Notes: generated from the sequence alone by a model not told the origin. A DNA stretch of 52,023 nt from Eubacterium sp. (GCA_029266335.1 JAQSXC010000008.1:1-52023); one strand, 5' to 3'. Numbered from the stretch's first letter, positions 10,401 to 18,397 are shown. Program-made: numbers and translations.

Positions 10401-10932
10401 AGCCCAGAATATCATAACCAGTGATATTGAGCATATTCAAAAATGCATCATTAACCTGTCTGACAATTCTGCTGCTGTCTAAAATCAGCATTCCAAGCGG
10501 TGAATTACCGAAGGTGAGCTGAAGGTTATTCCGTTCTTCAATGATCTGTTCTTCCATTTTTTTAATTTTGCTGATATCCCGGAAAACTATTACAACCCCA
10601 TTTATATTGTTATTGTGATCCTTTATAGGAGAGCAGCTTGCAGATACTATATATTTTTCGCCACTTTTAGCTATGAGAGCTGTGTTATTTTTAAGTCCTG
10701 CAACTCTCAGGGTCCGTAAAACCTCTTCAACCGGACTTTCAAGCTTTTCACCTGTCTTTATATCTATCAGCGAGAATACATGGTGGAAATCAGTGTCAAT
10801 GGCATCAAAAGCTTTCCATCCGGTGAGACCTTCGGCAGTATGGTTGATATAATCTATTTTTCCTTCAATATCTACAGCAATTACTCCATCCCCAATGTTG
10901 TCCAATACGGCTGCCATTCTTTCATTATCCAA
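7438..10932 (-). CDS. Soluble multi-PAS hybrid sensor histidine kinase with receiver and HPt
   Basis: The 1164-residue protein has no membrane segment. In order it has five PAS-type domains (about 1-125, 135-268, 275-395, 400-520 and 525-645), a coiled linker, HisKA with His676 in MSHEIRTPINGIVG, and an ATPase domain (N-box NLINNAIKFTEHG, G-box DTGIGI and GGNGLGLAIS). A receiver follows with Asp965, then a C-terminal HPt-like helix bundle with His1098 in FAHDVKEL. PAS2 carries five cysteines (179, 186, 194, 200, 203), which could bind a metal or cluster or sense redox. It starts 14 bases after cheD and overlaps the lone receiver gene, forming a complete His-Asp-His-Asp relay inside a chemotaxis operon. 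The signal is unknown. Confidence 0.93.
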   Translation of the reverse strand: MDNERMAAVLDNIGDGVIAVDIEGKIDYINHTAEGLTGWKAFDAIDTDFHHVFSLIDIKTGEKLESPVEEVLRTLRVAGLKNNTALIAKSGEKYIVSASCSPIKDHNNNINGVVIVFRDISKIKKMEEQIIEERNNLQLTFGNSPLGMLILDSSRIVRQVNDAFLNMLNITGYDILGSCFGDGINCIGSSEKGCGKGNQCNFCQIRLKIAQVIESGKPCKDLVVQQTILVYGQELKPWYNIFFVPVSLAGDRYVLLVVNDITENIEREQKLIQANNFSLKMMENFPTMVWRTDINMNINYLNKTWLDFTGFHLEDGLGTGWMNAIHTNDRVMFREIFEDAFKKRKSYEMEHRMRNSENQFRWVVSVGTPYYDLNDKFSGYIGTFYDVTERKEFEIILSKMSDFYLRIFENFPAMIWKTDKEGKVSYASSNLTEFIGKDEQSIVENGWVECIYPADREKYYRNYNIFNMETGSSYTELRMKHTSGEYRWISITVKPFYDMNGIFDGYIGMGLDVHDRKVAESLLLESEKRYRQLFMNLHSGFAYHKVICNAQGSILDLEFLMINDAYIKMFGLEGKNIVGKLYSEVFQFEKNPFELEQSTFEKIIREGKSLFIDEIYSEIFDKWYSLAIYSPQKEHFAIVVTDINEKKRSEIELKRTKEDAEKANNAKSEFLANMSHEIRTPINGIVGMIDLTLLTDLNAEQRDNLVTAKSCANSLLKIINDILDFSKMEAGKLLIDNVNFDIKTLIEEIFKTQSPLADKKGLEFTYSFYSGIPQYVKGDPNRLKQVLNNLINNAIKFTEHGEVNIIVKKKYVDNEFLELLFSVSDTGIGIGEEEKSKLFKTFSQVDGSITRKYGGNGLGLAISRQLVEIMGGRMWIESEKGRGSTFYFTVRLHKGKLPKEAPSYVPSVPKTAYKLQILLAEDDNVNQTVITRMLKERGYEVDLAQNGLEVLELHSVKKYDIILMDIHMPEMDGLEATKIIREREGTEKHTSIIAITAHALNGDRERFLNLGMDEYISKPIKMEDLFQTIETTAYNNRNSLKLQSIRIDGDGNIMVKQDESNGIDSLQEKLIEEIERASANLVKCLDGHDMELVEKFAHDVKELCNRMGADELKSLAFQIELAVRRNNFKDVFNNYLTFEKELKTFKNIYNRQREVKYENTYSRG

Positions 10933-10946
10933 ATATCCTCACCCCT

Positions 10947-11417
10947 TCAGATACCTATTGGCTGAGTTAATATATCAACCTTCCCTGTATTTATATCCAG
11001 TTCAATGGTACGGCTCACTTTTCCACCTACCTGTGCGCCTGAAATTCTCAGGTTCAAATTATACAAGGTTTCAACCACTGCTTCAATATTTCTTTTCCCA
11101 ATATTAAAAATATCGTTCTTCCGAATGGACTCTGCTCCTCCAAAAATTTGTATCTCAAGTTCGCCTTTTGTACAGCCATGGTCAGAACAAAGCTTTTCAA
11201 TCATCAATGGTATTCCTGTTGTAGCATAATATCCCGGTCTGACCATACGGTCGGTTTCTGTATCAGGTTCCGGCAATGCAATATGAATCATCGCTCCTTT
11301 TTTTCTTATAGGACTATATGCGGTTACAGCCACACATGAAGCCAGCGCAAAGGTTTTTAATGAATTCTCCTTATTGTGGGATATGGCATATTCACCTATT
11401 CCAACTATACTTTTCAA
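10947..11417 (-). CDS. cheD: Chemoreceptor glutamine deamidase CheD
   Basis: CheD deamidates glutamines on chemoreceptors and is regulated by CheC/CheX-type partners. Its cysteine-hydrolase signature is present: the catalytic Cys lies in ALASCVAV (residue 28 from this start) and the His in AMIHIALPE (residue 45), with the IFGGAESI motif near residue 90. The TTG at 11417 is chosen because AGGTGA ends five bases before it and the resulting N-terminus (KSIVGIGEYA) matches the known short CheD N-termini. A GTG at 11426, directly abutting the cheB stop, would add three residues. The ribosome site overlaps the cheB stop region, so translation is coupled. The length (156 aa) is typical. Confidence 0.92.
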   Translation of the reverse strand: MKSIVGIGEYAISHNKENSLKTFALASCVAVTAYSPIRKKGAMIHIALPEPDTETDRMVRPGYYATTGIPLMIEKLCSDHGCTKGELEIQIFGGAESIRKNDIFNIGKRNIEAVVETLYNLNLRISGAQVGGKVSRTIELDINTGKVDILTQPIGI

Positions 11418-11426
11418 ATAAATCAC

Positions 11427-12443
11427 CTACTTCAACATTGTCAATAATAAGTTGGGAATATTTTGAAGAGAGGTCTGCTTTTCCACTGCACCAATATCAT
11501 AGGCCACTTTTGGCATTCCATACACAATACTGGACTGCTCATCCTGTCCTATGGTTCTGGCCCCCATTCTTCTCATTGCCAACAATCCTCTCGCACCATC
11601 ATAGCCCATTCCGGTAAGTATTACTCCTATGGCTGAATTTCCGGCTTCCTTTGCAACCGATTCAAATAGTACATCAACTGATGGGCAATGTCCATTGACC
11701 TTTTCTCCCTGGAAAACATCAACTCTCATTTTTTCTCCCAGCTTTTTAATTTTTATATGCTGATCACCGGGAGCTATAATAACTTTGCCCGGCTCAAGAA
11801 AATCACCGTTCTGTGCTTCCTTAACCTTTAGCCTGGTCTGATTGTTAAGTCTATCTGCAAACATGCGTGAAAAAACTGGTGGAATGTGCTGTACTATCAA
11901 TATTCCGGGCATCCCGGCAGGTAAATTTTTCAACACATTGAATATGGCCTCTGTTCCACCTGTAGATGCACCTATGGCTATTACTCTTTCAGTATTGATT
12001 TTACTGTTTATTGAAGATATGGCATTTAAGGAGTTCACCCGGTTAATCTTAGCGTGAGCAGCAATTTTTACTTTTGCTATAACATCCATAATAAATTTCT
12101 CAACATTTTTTGGAGATTGAACATCAGGCTTGGTTACAAAATCAACAGCACCTGCATTCATAGCGTCAAAAACCGCTTCACTTACCGTACTTATTACAAT
12201 TACAGGTAATGAATGCTGTGGCAGCAGCCTTCTAATAAACTCAATCCCATTCATTTTTGGCATTTCAACATCGCAGGTCATGACGTCGGGCTCATATTCA
12301 ATTATCTTATCTCTTGCATCAAAAGGGTCCGAGGCTTTTGCGACAACTTCTATTATTGGGTCTGAGGCCAAACCTCTTGCAATAACTTCCCTGAACAGCA
12401 AACTATCATCAACGACCAATACTCTTATCTTCCTACCATTCAT
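11427..12443 (-). CDS. cheB: Chemotaxis methylesterase/deamidase CheB
   Basis: The 338-residue protein has an N-terminal receiver (VVDDS; phospho-acceptor Asp58 in TCDVEMPKMNG) and a C-terminal methylesterase domain. The Ser-His-Asp triad is seen in IGASTGGTEAI, VQHIPPVFSRMF and ILTGMGYDGARG. It removes methyl groups from receptor glutamates to reset the signal. The ATG at 12443 follows GAGGAG by seven bases; the upstream in-frame ATG at 12458 overlaps the cheR stop and lacks a ribosome site. It is flanked by cheR and cheD in a tightly packed operon. Confidence 0.95.
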   Translation of the reverse strand: MNGRKIRVLVVDDSLLFREVIARGLASDPIIEVVAKASDPFDARDKIIEYEPDVMTCDVEMPKMNGIEFIRRLLPQHSLPVIVISTVSEAVFDAMNAGAVDFVTKPDVQSPKNVEKFIMDVIAKVKIAAHAKINRVNSLNAISSINSKINTERVIAIGASTGGTEAIFNVLKNLPAGMPGILIVQHIPPVFSRMFADRLNNQTRLKVKEAQNGDFLEPGKVIIAPGDQHIKIKKLGEKMRVDVFQGEKVNGHCPSVDVLFESVAKEAGNSAIGVILTGMGYDGARGLLAMRRMGARTIGQDEQSSIVYGMPKVAYDIGAVEKQTSLQNIPNLLLTMLK

Positions 12444-12457
12444 CCAACCACTCCTCA

Positions 12458-13288
12458 TTATTCCTTCCTGTAAACAGACGGCGAAATATACTTAAACCTT
12501 GTTGTCTCCCTGTTCAAGGATTCTGAATGCCCGATAAACAAATATCCTCCATACTCCAAGTGGTCATAAAACTTTTCAACCAGCCGGTTTTTCGTTTCAT
12601 TATCAAAATATATCATCACATTACGGCAGAAGATGGTGTGCAATTTTTTTCTAAATGGAAATACACTATCCATCAGATTTAACTTTCTATATATTACTTC
12701 GTTTCTAAGCTTATCAATTAAAACGGAATTTTCATAATCATATTTTTTAAAATAAGCAGTTCTCCAATATAATGGCAACGGTGCAATTCTTTCATTACTA
12801 TAAACACCTTTTTTTGCTGTATCCAGAACCTGTTCTGATATATCGGTGGCCAGTATCTTTGTGTCCCACCACAGTTTTTCCTTGCCGAAGAACTCGTCCA
12901 ATATCATGGCCAAGGTGTAGGATTCTTCTCCTGTAGAACATGCAGCACACCATATGCGAAGATCCTTTTCCTTAACTGAGTCAATCAGATATGGCAGGAC
13001 CTTGTCTCTAAAAATGTAAAAATGATCGGGTTCTCTCATAAAGAAGGTATGATTCGTTGTAATCTTGTCGACGAAGGTTATAACTGCGTCACCACTTTTG
13101 TCAGATATCAGATAATTATAATAATCGGTAAAATTTGAAAATCCCGACTGCAGCAATACATTATGAAGTCTTCCAGACACAAGTGTCATCTTTTCCTGTT
13201 TTAATCGGATTCCGTAATTGGCCTTGATATAGTTTGCCAATTGCATAAATTCCTTTTCTGTTATTTCTACCGTTGAAATCACCTTCAA
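12458..13288 (-). CDS. cheR: Chemotaxis protein methyltransferase CheR
   Basis: The 276-residue S-adenosylmethionine-dependent enzyme methylates receptor glutamates. The N-terminal helical domain (YIKANYGIRLK, GRLHNVLLQSG) is followed by the catalytic domain with RIWCAACSTGEESYTLAM and the ATDIS and FCRNVMIYF motifs. The start is uncertain. The TTG at 13288 is followed, not preceded, by an AAGGTGA sequence, and no ATG lies nearby except one 14 codons downstream that would cut a conserved N-terminal segment. The stop overlaps the first possible cheB ATG by one base. Confidence 0.92.
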   Translation of the reverse strand: MKVISTVEITEKEFMQLANYIKANYGIRLKQEKMTLVSGRLHNVLLQSGFSNFTDYYNYLISDKSGDAVITFVDKITTNHTFFMREPDHFYIFRDKVLPYLIDSVKEKDLRIWCAACSTGEESYTLAMILDEFFGKEKLWWDTKILATDISEQVLDTAKKGVYSNERIAPLPLYWRTAYFKKYDYENSVLIDKLRNEVIYRKLNLMDSVFPFRKKLHTIFCRNVMIYFDNETKNRLVEKFYDHLEYGGYLFIGHSESLNRETTRFKYISPSVYRKE

Positions 13289-13314
13289 TTCAATGCGATA
13301 AATACACTACATGT

Positions 13315-13346
13315 TTCTGGGAGTGCAAGCCTCCCCACTCCCAGAA
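13315..13346. other. Stem-loop between mcp and cheR
   Basis: A perfect 11-bp stem (13315-13325 with 13336-13346) with a 10-base loop lies between the receptor gene and cheR. On the minus strand it lacks a run of T after the stem, so it may be an RNA-stability or processing hairpin rather than a full terminator. It could lower expression of cheR-cheB-cheD relative to the genes before it. Confidence 0.6.
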
Positions 13347-13407
13347 TTATATTTCATCCAGATTTATTTTATATTTTTATATCTTGGAATTGATTTAAGC
13401 ACCGGAA

Positions 13408-15165
13408 TCAGTACTTGCCGAACTCCCTGTCACTTAATATTATTTTTTTGGGAACAGCAGCTTCCTTTTGATAGTCATTTATTTGTTTTGAGTCATTTAT
13501 ATGTTTTGAGTCATTTGTACCATTTAAGTCCTTTTTACCGTGCATTTTGTCCAGCAGCTTTAAAATCTCAGGATTTATATCTTCTGCAGTCTTATAGCCA
13601 TGAACGGAATTAAGCGATTTTCTCAGCCGGAATCTTGATACCTGTTCTTTCAGCAGTTCAGCCTGACTTGACAGCTCTTCACTTGCAGCAGCACTTTCCT
13701 CTGAGGTGGCAGAATTTGTCTGAACCACTTCCGAAACCTGCATAATGCCCTGATTTACCTGAGCAATTCCCGATGCCTGTTCATTTGAAGCCACAGCAAT
13801 ATCTCCAACCAGATTTGCCACTCTTGATATGTCTTCAACAATCTTGTTCAGGGCATCAGCAGTCTGATTGGCTATTCTTGTGCCACCTTCAACTTTCTTG
13901 ATTGAACCCTCGATCATATCTGTGGTTTCTTTGGCTGCATTAGCCGACCTTGCTGCAAGATTTCTTACCTCTTCGGCAACAACAGCAAAGCCTTTCCCGT
14001 GTTGCCCTGCTCTTGCAGCCTCCACTGCAGCATTGAGGGCCAGGATATTTGTCTGGAATGCTATTTCATCAATGACTTTAATAATTTTGGATATGTTTCC
14101 GGAGGACTCATTTATTTCTTCCATAGCCTTGAGCATTTCCTTCATCTGGCTGTTTCCCTGTATTGCATTGCCTTTTGCGGTTTCGGCAAGAGAATTTGCC
14201 TGGTCTGCACTTTCAGCATTATGTTTGGTTTGAGAAGCAATTTCCTCAAGTGATGCAGTCAATTCTTCAACGGAACTTGCCTGTTCTGTTGCCCCCTGTG
14301 ACAAGGCCATACTGGAATCAGACACCTGTCTTGAACCTGATGCAACCTGTTCTGCGGCAACGCTGATATTTGACATAACATCATTAAGGTTATCATTCAT
14401 TTTTCCAAAAGCCAAAGCCAATATTCCAACTTCATCCTTTGAATCCACATCAATATTTACGTCAAGATCTCCGCCGGCTATTTTATTTGCAGCTGCCAAC
14501 AGCCTGTTAAGCGGTTTGCTGATAATGCCTGCAATTATTAATCCCAACCCGACAGCAAGAACTATACCAATTGCTATAATGCAAAGCATAATTATGGATT
14601 GATTTTGATAATCGGCAGCACTTTCATTTGATTTTTGCAGAGCTAAATCAGTATTATACTGAATCAACTCCTCCAGGGCATTGTCAAGAGCAACCCTTGC
14701 ATCTGTAAAATCCTGTATTCCGGCTATTGCCTGGTCGTATTTTCTCTGTTTTACCAGCTCCAGATGTTCTGAACGTATTTGTCTGTAGGTAGTCAGCTTG
14801 GCCTTTAAAGTATCATACAGCTCTTTATTTTTTTTATCATCTTTAATAGTCTTTTCGTATTCTGCCAGATATTTGTTGTTTGTCTCTGTAAAACTGTTTA
14901 TTTCATCAAGTCTTTCCTGCTTTTTTGATTCATTTTGTTCATATACCAAAAGCAAATAATCCGATCTGATGATCAGCAAAGATTTTTGGATTTTTGCCAG
15001 ATTGGTTGAAGGTACAAAATTACTCTTGTACATTTCTTCCCCACGGGCATTTATCGTACTCATATTGTTTATTCCCATAAAACCTATGACACCGGTAAAT
15101 ATAGCAAGGATTATAAAGCAGACAATGAGCTTGACTCTTATTTTTAGATTACTGAACCATTTCAT
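13408..15165 (-). CDS. Methyl-accepting chemotaxis protein (four-helix-bundle sensor)
   Basis: The 585-residue membrane receptor has a first membrane span at about residues 10-32 and a periplasm-side helical sensor of about 155 residues typical of 4HB_MCP. A second span follows near 190-213, then HAMP, and a long coiled-coil signalling domain whose hairpin tip reads EIAFQTNILALNAAVEAARAG. The C-terminal tail has a short asparagine/lysine-rich imperfect repeat (NDSK, INDSK, IND). The ATG follows AGGAGGGG. Lying between cheW and cheR in the operon, it is probably the dedicated receptor of this array. Its ligand is unknown. Confidence 0.95.
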   Translation of the reverse strand: MKWFSNLKIRVKLIVCFIILAIFTGVIGFMGINNMSTINARGEEMYKSNFVPSTNLAKIQKSLLIIRSDYLLLVYEQNESKKQERLDEINSFTETNNKYLAEYEKTIKDDKKNKELYDTLKAKLTTYRQIRSEHLELVKQRKYDQAIAGIQDFTDARVALDNALEELIQYNTDLALQKSNESAADYQNQSIIMLCIIAIGIVLAVGLGLIIAGIISKPLNRLLAAANKIAGGDLDVNIDVDSKDEVGILALAFGKMNDNLNDVMSNISVAAEQVASGSRQVSDSSMALSQGATEQASSVEELTASLEEIASQTKHNAESADQANSLAETAKGNAIQGNSQMKEMLKAMEEINESSGNISKIIKVIDEIAFQTNILALNAAVEAARAGQHGKGFAVVAEEVRNLAARSANAAKETTDMIEGSIKKVEGGTRIANQTADALNKIVEDISRVANLVGDIAVASNEQASGIAQVNQGIMQVSEVVQTNSATSEESAAASEELSSQAELLKEQVSRFRLRKSLNSVHGYKTAEDINPEILKLLDKMHGKKDLNGTNDSKHINDSKQINDYQKEAAVPKKIILSDREFGKY

Positions 15166-15203
15166 ACATTACCCCTCCTTAGTTAATTAGGCATGATTAT
15201 TTT

Positions 15204-15698
15204 TTAATCATACCTCAAAATATTTTCAACTTCGTCTTCATTCAGGAGCTTGTCACAGTCCAATAAAAGCTTCACCTCACCGTGAACCTTCCCGATACCT
15301 TTTATAAATTTATTTCCGCTCTTGCTCATTTCGGGAGGTGCTACTATTTCGGCATCAGGTATTGAAATAACTTCTGAAACGCTGTCAACAATCAATCCTA
15401 TTGAAACTTCTCCGATATCAATAACAATTACACAGGTACGGTCATTATATTCTCTAAAGCTCTTTTTAAACCTAAGCCTCACATCCATTACAGGTATGAT
15501 CTTGCCTCTCAGATTAATAATTCCTCTTATGTATTCAGGCAGCTCAGGTACCTCCGTTATTGGCTGAATTCCAATTATTTCGGTTACATAATTTATTTCA
15601 ATCCCGTAGGCTTCGCTTCCCAGGCTAAAGGTAAGAAATCTCCCTTTCTGCGTATCTTCCTCCTGCTCCGGCTGTTCGGATATCAATTGTTCTGCCAT
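15204..15698 (-). CDS. cheW: Chemotaxis adaptor CheW
   Basis: The 164-residue protein is a single CheW (SH3-like) domain coupling receptors to CheA. Typical segments are FSLGSEAYGIEINYVTEII near residue 25, ELPEYIRGIINLRGKIIPVMD near 52, and GLIVDSVSEVI near 98. It has a charged N-terminal extension of about 20 residues. The ATG follows AAAGGAG at a rather long spacing of 12 bases. It lies between cheA and the receptor gene, 38 bases from the latter. Confidence 0.95.
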   Translation of the reverse strand: MAEQLISEQPEQEEDTQKGRFLTFSLGSEAYGIEINYVTEIIGIQPITEVPELPEYIRGIINLRGKIIPVMDVRLRFKKSFREYNDRTCVIVIDIGEVSIGLIVDSVSEVISIPDAEIVAPPEMSKSGNKFIKGIGKVHGEVKLLLDCDKLLNEDEVENILRYD

Positions 15699-15734
15699 AT
15701 GAATTAACAGCTCCTTTCAATGTACATAATTGTT

Positions 15735-17801
15735 TTATCTTCCTGCCAGTCCTCCTATATCAAGTATCAGACTTATGCTCCCGTCACCCAGTAATGTACA
15801 TCCGGTCAAACCGCGTATTTTACGCTTGTTTTTTATATAACCCGGAAGTGCTTTTACTACCACCTGCTGCTGACCCAATAATTCATCTGCAAAAATACAG
15901 TAGGTCTTCTCCTCCTGCTCAACCATAATGAGAATACCATCTGTAAACCCGGTAATATTGGTATTTACTTTGTAATACTCATGAAGGCGCAGAATGGGAT
16001 AGCACTGTCCCCTGACCATAATCATTTCATTTCCTCCGGGATCGGTTATTAAATCTTCTCTTTTAGGTCTGAAGGATTCTTTTATTGTTTTTGTAGGGAT
16101 GGTGTATCTGGACTGGCCCACCTGAATATTCATTCCGTCAATAATGGCCAATGTCAGAGGTATTTTGAGGGTAATTACCGAACCGGCCCCTTCAATGCTG
16201 TCTATTGAAACAGCTCCACCGACAGTTTCAATATTTTTAGTGACCACATCCATACCCACACCTCTGCCGCTGAATTCAGTAACTTTTTCCTTTGTGGAAA
16301 ACCCGGGCAGGAATATCAGATTGTATATCTCCCTATCCGTCATCTCACTTGCAGACTTGATGAGCAGACCATTTTCCTGGGCTTTTTTCAGTATCTTTTC
16401 CTTGTTAAGACCCTTGCCGTCATCCCTTACCATAATAAGAACATCGCTGCCAGAACTTTTCGCCTCAAGTGTGACTTTGCCTACAGGCGGTTTCCCTCTG
16501 GCTTCCCTGACTTCTATCTCCTCAATGCCATGGTCAATAGAATTTCTCACCAGATGCATCAGAGGGTCTGAAATATGCTCTATTATATTTTTGTCAACTT
16601 CGGTTTCCTCTCCGATTAACTCCAGCTTTATCTCTTTTTCAAGCTTCTTACTCATATCTCTGACAATCCTGTGCATTTTCTGGAAGGTCATTGCCAAGGG
16701 AACCATTCGGATCGACATAACCATATCCTGTATTTCATTTGTAATTTTGTGCAGCTGTCTGGCAGCCTTTTGAAAGCTCTCCAACTGAAGTCCTCTGAGA
16801 TCCGGGTTCTGAGTAACCATTGCCTCCGATATAACCATTTCTCCTACCAGATCCATCAGTTTGTCCAATTTTGCAATACTGACACTGATTATACTTTGAT
16901 TAGGACTTATGGATATTTCCTTTTCGGCCGCCTCCTTATATTCAGAGCCTATTTTAGGTATAACAACAGGATTTTCTTCAACAAGGCCATGGTTTGATTT
17001 TTTAAACTGACTGAACTCTGTGTCATTTTCCAGTTGAATTAATTCCAGTTCTCTTAGAAATATTGTTTGATTAAAAAATTTTTCGATTTCTTGAAAATTT
17101 TTTTCTGTTTTTAAATAGATTTTAAAACCCTGTTTTTTTATAACCTCTATGCTTTCGTCATTATCGATGATATCTTCCGGAAGATAGTAAACTTCATCAG
17201 TAAACTCCCTGATATTATGAATTATGGTGTAGGCTCTGATGTTCTCCATTTCACAGCCGTCCTCAAAGAAAATGACAGCCTTGTAGAAATTTGATAATAC
17301 CGGAATTTCACTTTTATTCGGAGCAATATAATACCGCGGCTGCTCGAACAATTCCGTCTTTTCAGTATTACTTGCGGAATTAACAGGGTTTTCAATTTTG
17401 ATTAGTGTTAAAAATGAATTTATATCATGAATTATTTCAGAAGGGTTTCCATCCGCTTTCTCTCCATCCATAATTTTTTGAAGTTCGACTTTAATAAAGT
17501 CAACCCCCTCCAGTATATGGTCCGAAAGAGCAGAAAAATCAATGTTATCCGGTTTCTGCTCCCTGAGAAAGTAAAATAAATCTTCAATGGAATGGGCCAA
17601 CATTGATATGTTATTAAATAACATCATCGCTGAAGAACCCTTAATAGTATGCATAATCCTAAAAATTTCATTTATTGAACTTTGTGAATAATTGTTGGAT
17701 TTCTCTGTATCTAAGATACACTTTTCCAATTGTTCAATATTTTGTGTTGTTTCAAATATGTACATATCCAGCATGGGTTCACTGGAAAACTGACCTGACA
17801 A
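15735..17801 (-). CDS. cheA: Chemotaxis histidine kinase CheA
   Basis: The 688-residue kinase phosphorylates CheY and CheB under receptor control. Domains in order: HPt (P1) with His51 in RIMHTIKGSSAMM; a linker and a P2-like response-regulator-binding region around 170-270 (FFEDGCEMENIRAYTII); dimerisation P3 near 305-365; the ATPase P4 with HLVRNSIDHGIE, DDGKGL and GRGVGMDVV; and a C-terminal CheW-like P5. The start is TTG at 17801, preceded by a near-perfect AAGGAGGTGATC. A TATAAT motif of the 17831-17905 repeat lies just upstream, so an internal promoter is possible. It is separated from cheY by 177 bases. Confidence 0.96.
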   Translation of the reverse strand: MSGQFSSEPMLDMYIFETTQNIEQLEKCILDTEKSNNYSQSSINEIFRIMHTIKGSSAMMLFNNISMLAHSIEDLFYFLREQKPDNIDFSALSDHILEGVDFIKVELQKIMDGEKADGNPSEIIHDINSFLTLIKIENPVNSASNTEKTELFEQPRYYIAPNKSEIPVLSNFYKAVIFFEDGCEMENIRAYTIIHNIREFTDEVYYLPEDIIDNDESIEVIKKQGFKIYLKTEKNFQEIEKFFNQTIFLRELELIQLENDTEFSQFKKSNHGLVEENPVVIPKIGSEYKEAAEKEISISPNQSIISVSIAKLDKLMDLVGEMVISEAMVTQNPDLRGLQLESFQKAARQLHKITNEIQDMVMSIRMVPLAMTFQKMHRIVRDMSKKLEKEIKLELIGEETEVDKNIIEHISDPLMHLVRNSIDHGIEEIEVREARGKPPVGKVTLEAKSSGSDVLIMVRDDGKGLNKEKILKKAQENGLLIKSASEMTDREIYNLIFLPGFSTKEKVTEFSGRGVGMDVVTKNIETVGGAVSIDSIEGAGSVITLKIPLTLAIIDGMNIQVGQSRYTIPTKTIKESFRPKREDLITDPGGNEMIMVRGQCYPILRLHEYYKVNTNITGFTDGILIMVEQEEKTYCIFADELLGQQQVVVKALPGYIKNKRKIRGLTGCTLLGDGSISLILDIGGLAGR

Positions 17802-17830
17802 GAGATCACCTCCTTCTAAATGTACTGATT

Positions 17831-17905
17831 ATAACGTACAGGTTCAGATAAAATTTTTCGGCTGTAGAATAATTTTATTACCTCTGCACGTTTCAACGAG
17901 GCAGG
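17831..17905. repeat. Intergenic element, copy A (cheY-cheA spacer)
   Basis: By eye about 55 of 75 aligned positions match 41388-41462, in the same orientation. Shared blocks, read on the plus strand, are ATAACG, TTCA, an A/T run, CTGT, AATTTT, CCT, CGTTTCAAC or GCGTTTCAAC, and AGGCA. Read on the minus strand it ends in CGTTATAAT, a good -10 sequence about 30 bases before cheA. In both copies the element follows the stop of a minus-strand gene. Confidence 0.6.
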
Positions 17906-17958
17906 AGATATGTGAGTGCCGCCCTGAAACTCTTAGAAGTACCTGCCACCTGCAGAGG
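17881..17958. ncRNA. Candidate pseudoknotted RNA element in the cheY-cheA spacer
   Basis: An 8-bp outer stem (17881-17888 with 17951-17958) encloses two crossing helices: 17890-17895 with 17925-17930 (GTTTCA/TGAAAC) and 17900-17905 with 17942-17947 (GGCAGG/CCTGCC). Such an order gives an H-type pseudoknot within a closing stem on either strand. No known riboswitch consensus was recognised. The helices outside the 75-base repeat are not conserved in copy B. Confidence 0.4.
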
Positions 17959-17978
17959 TGTGGTACATTATTGTCTCG

Positions 17979-18350
17979 TTACATATCAGCTATTTTAGTA
18001 AGTGTTTGAATAAGGTGCTCTTCTTTGAAAGGTTTAACTATAAAGGTTTTAGCTCCGGATATGATAGCTTCCTTTACCCTTGCTTCCTGGCCCATTGCCG
18101 ATAATATGACTATCTTTGCCTTTGGATCCAACTGCAAAATAGTTTTAAGTGCCTGTACTCCGTCTAATTCAGGCATGGTTATATCCATTGTCACTATATC
18201 GGGTTCCAGTTTTTTGTACAATTTGATTGCTTCCAATCCGTTTTCGGCTTCTCCAGCCACTTCAAAGCCATTTTTCTCCAGCATTGTCCTTAATGACAAT
18301 CTCATAAACGAAGCATCATCTACAATAAGTACTTTTTTCAAGTCTGTCAC
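17979..18350 (-). CDS. cheY: Chemotaxis response regulator CheY
   Basis: The 123-residue single receiver domain is phosphorylated by CheA at Asp56 (TMDITMPELDG). The acidic pair in VDDAS (residues 11-12), Ser84 and Lys106 in VKPF complete the site. It is the promoter-proximal gene of the che operon. Two starts are possible: the GTG at 18350, only one base after GGGAG, or a TTG at 18341 with a 10-base spacing, which would give a CheY beginning KKVLIVDD. It lies 177 bases before cheA, with the repeat/pseudoknot element between. Confidence 0.95.
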   Translation of the reverse strand: MTDLKKVLIVDDASFMRLSLRTMLEKNGFEVAGEAENGLEAIKLYKKLEPDIVTMDITMPELDGVQALKTILQLDPKAKIVILSAMGQEARVKEAIISGAKTFIVKPFKEEHLIQTLTKIADM

Positions 18351-18397
18351 ACTCCCTTTGTGTCTTTTGTTAATTCAAACAGCACAGTATTTCTTAA

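Noticed and set aside
17802-17978. Known cyclic-di-GMP riboswitch in the cheY-cheA spacer
   Set aside because: Neither the class I nor the class II conserved core sequence could be found on either strand; only an unnamed fold is supported.
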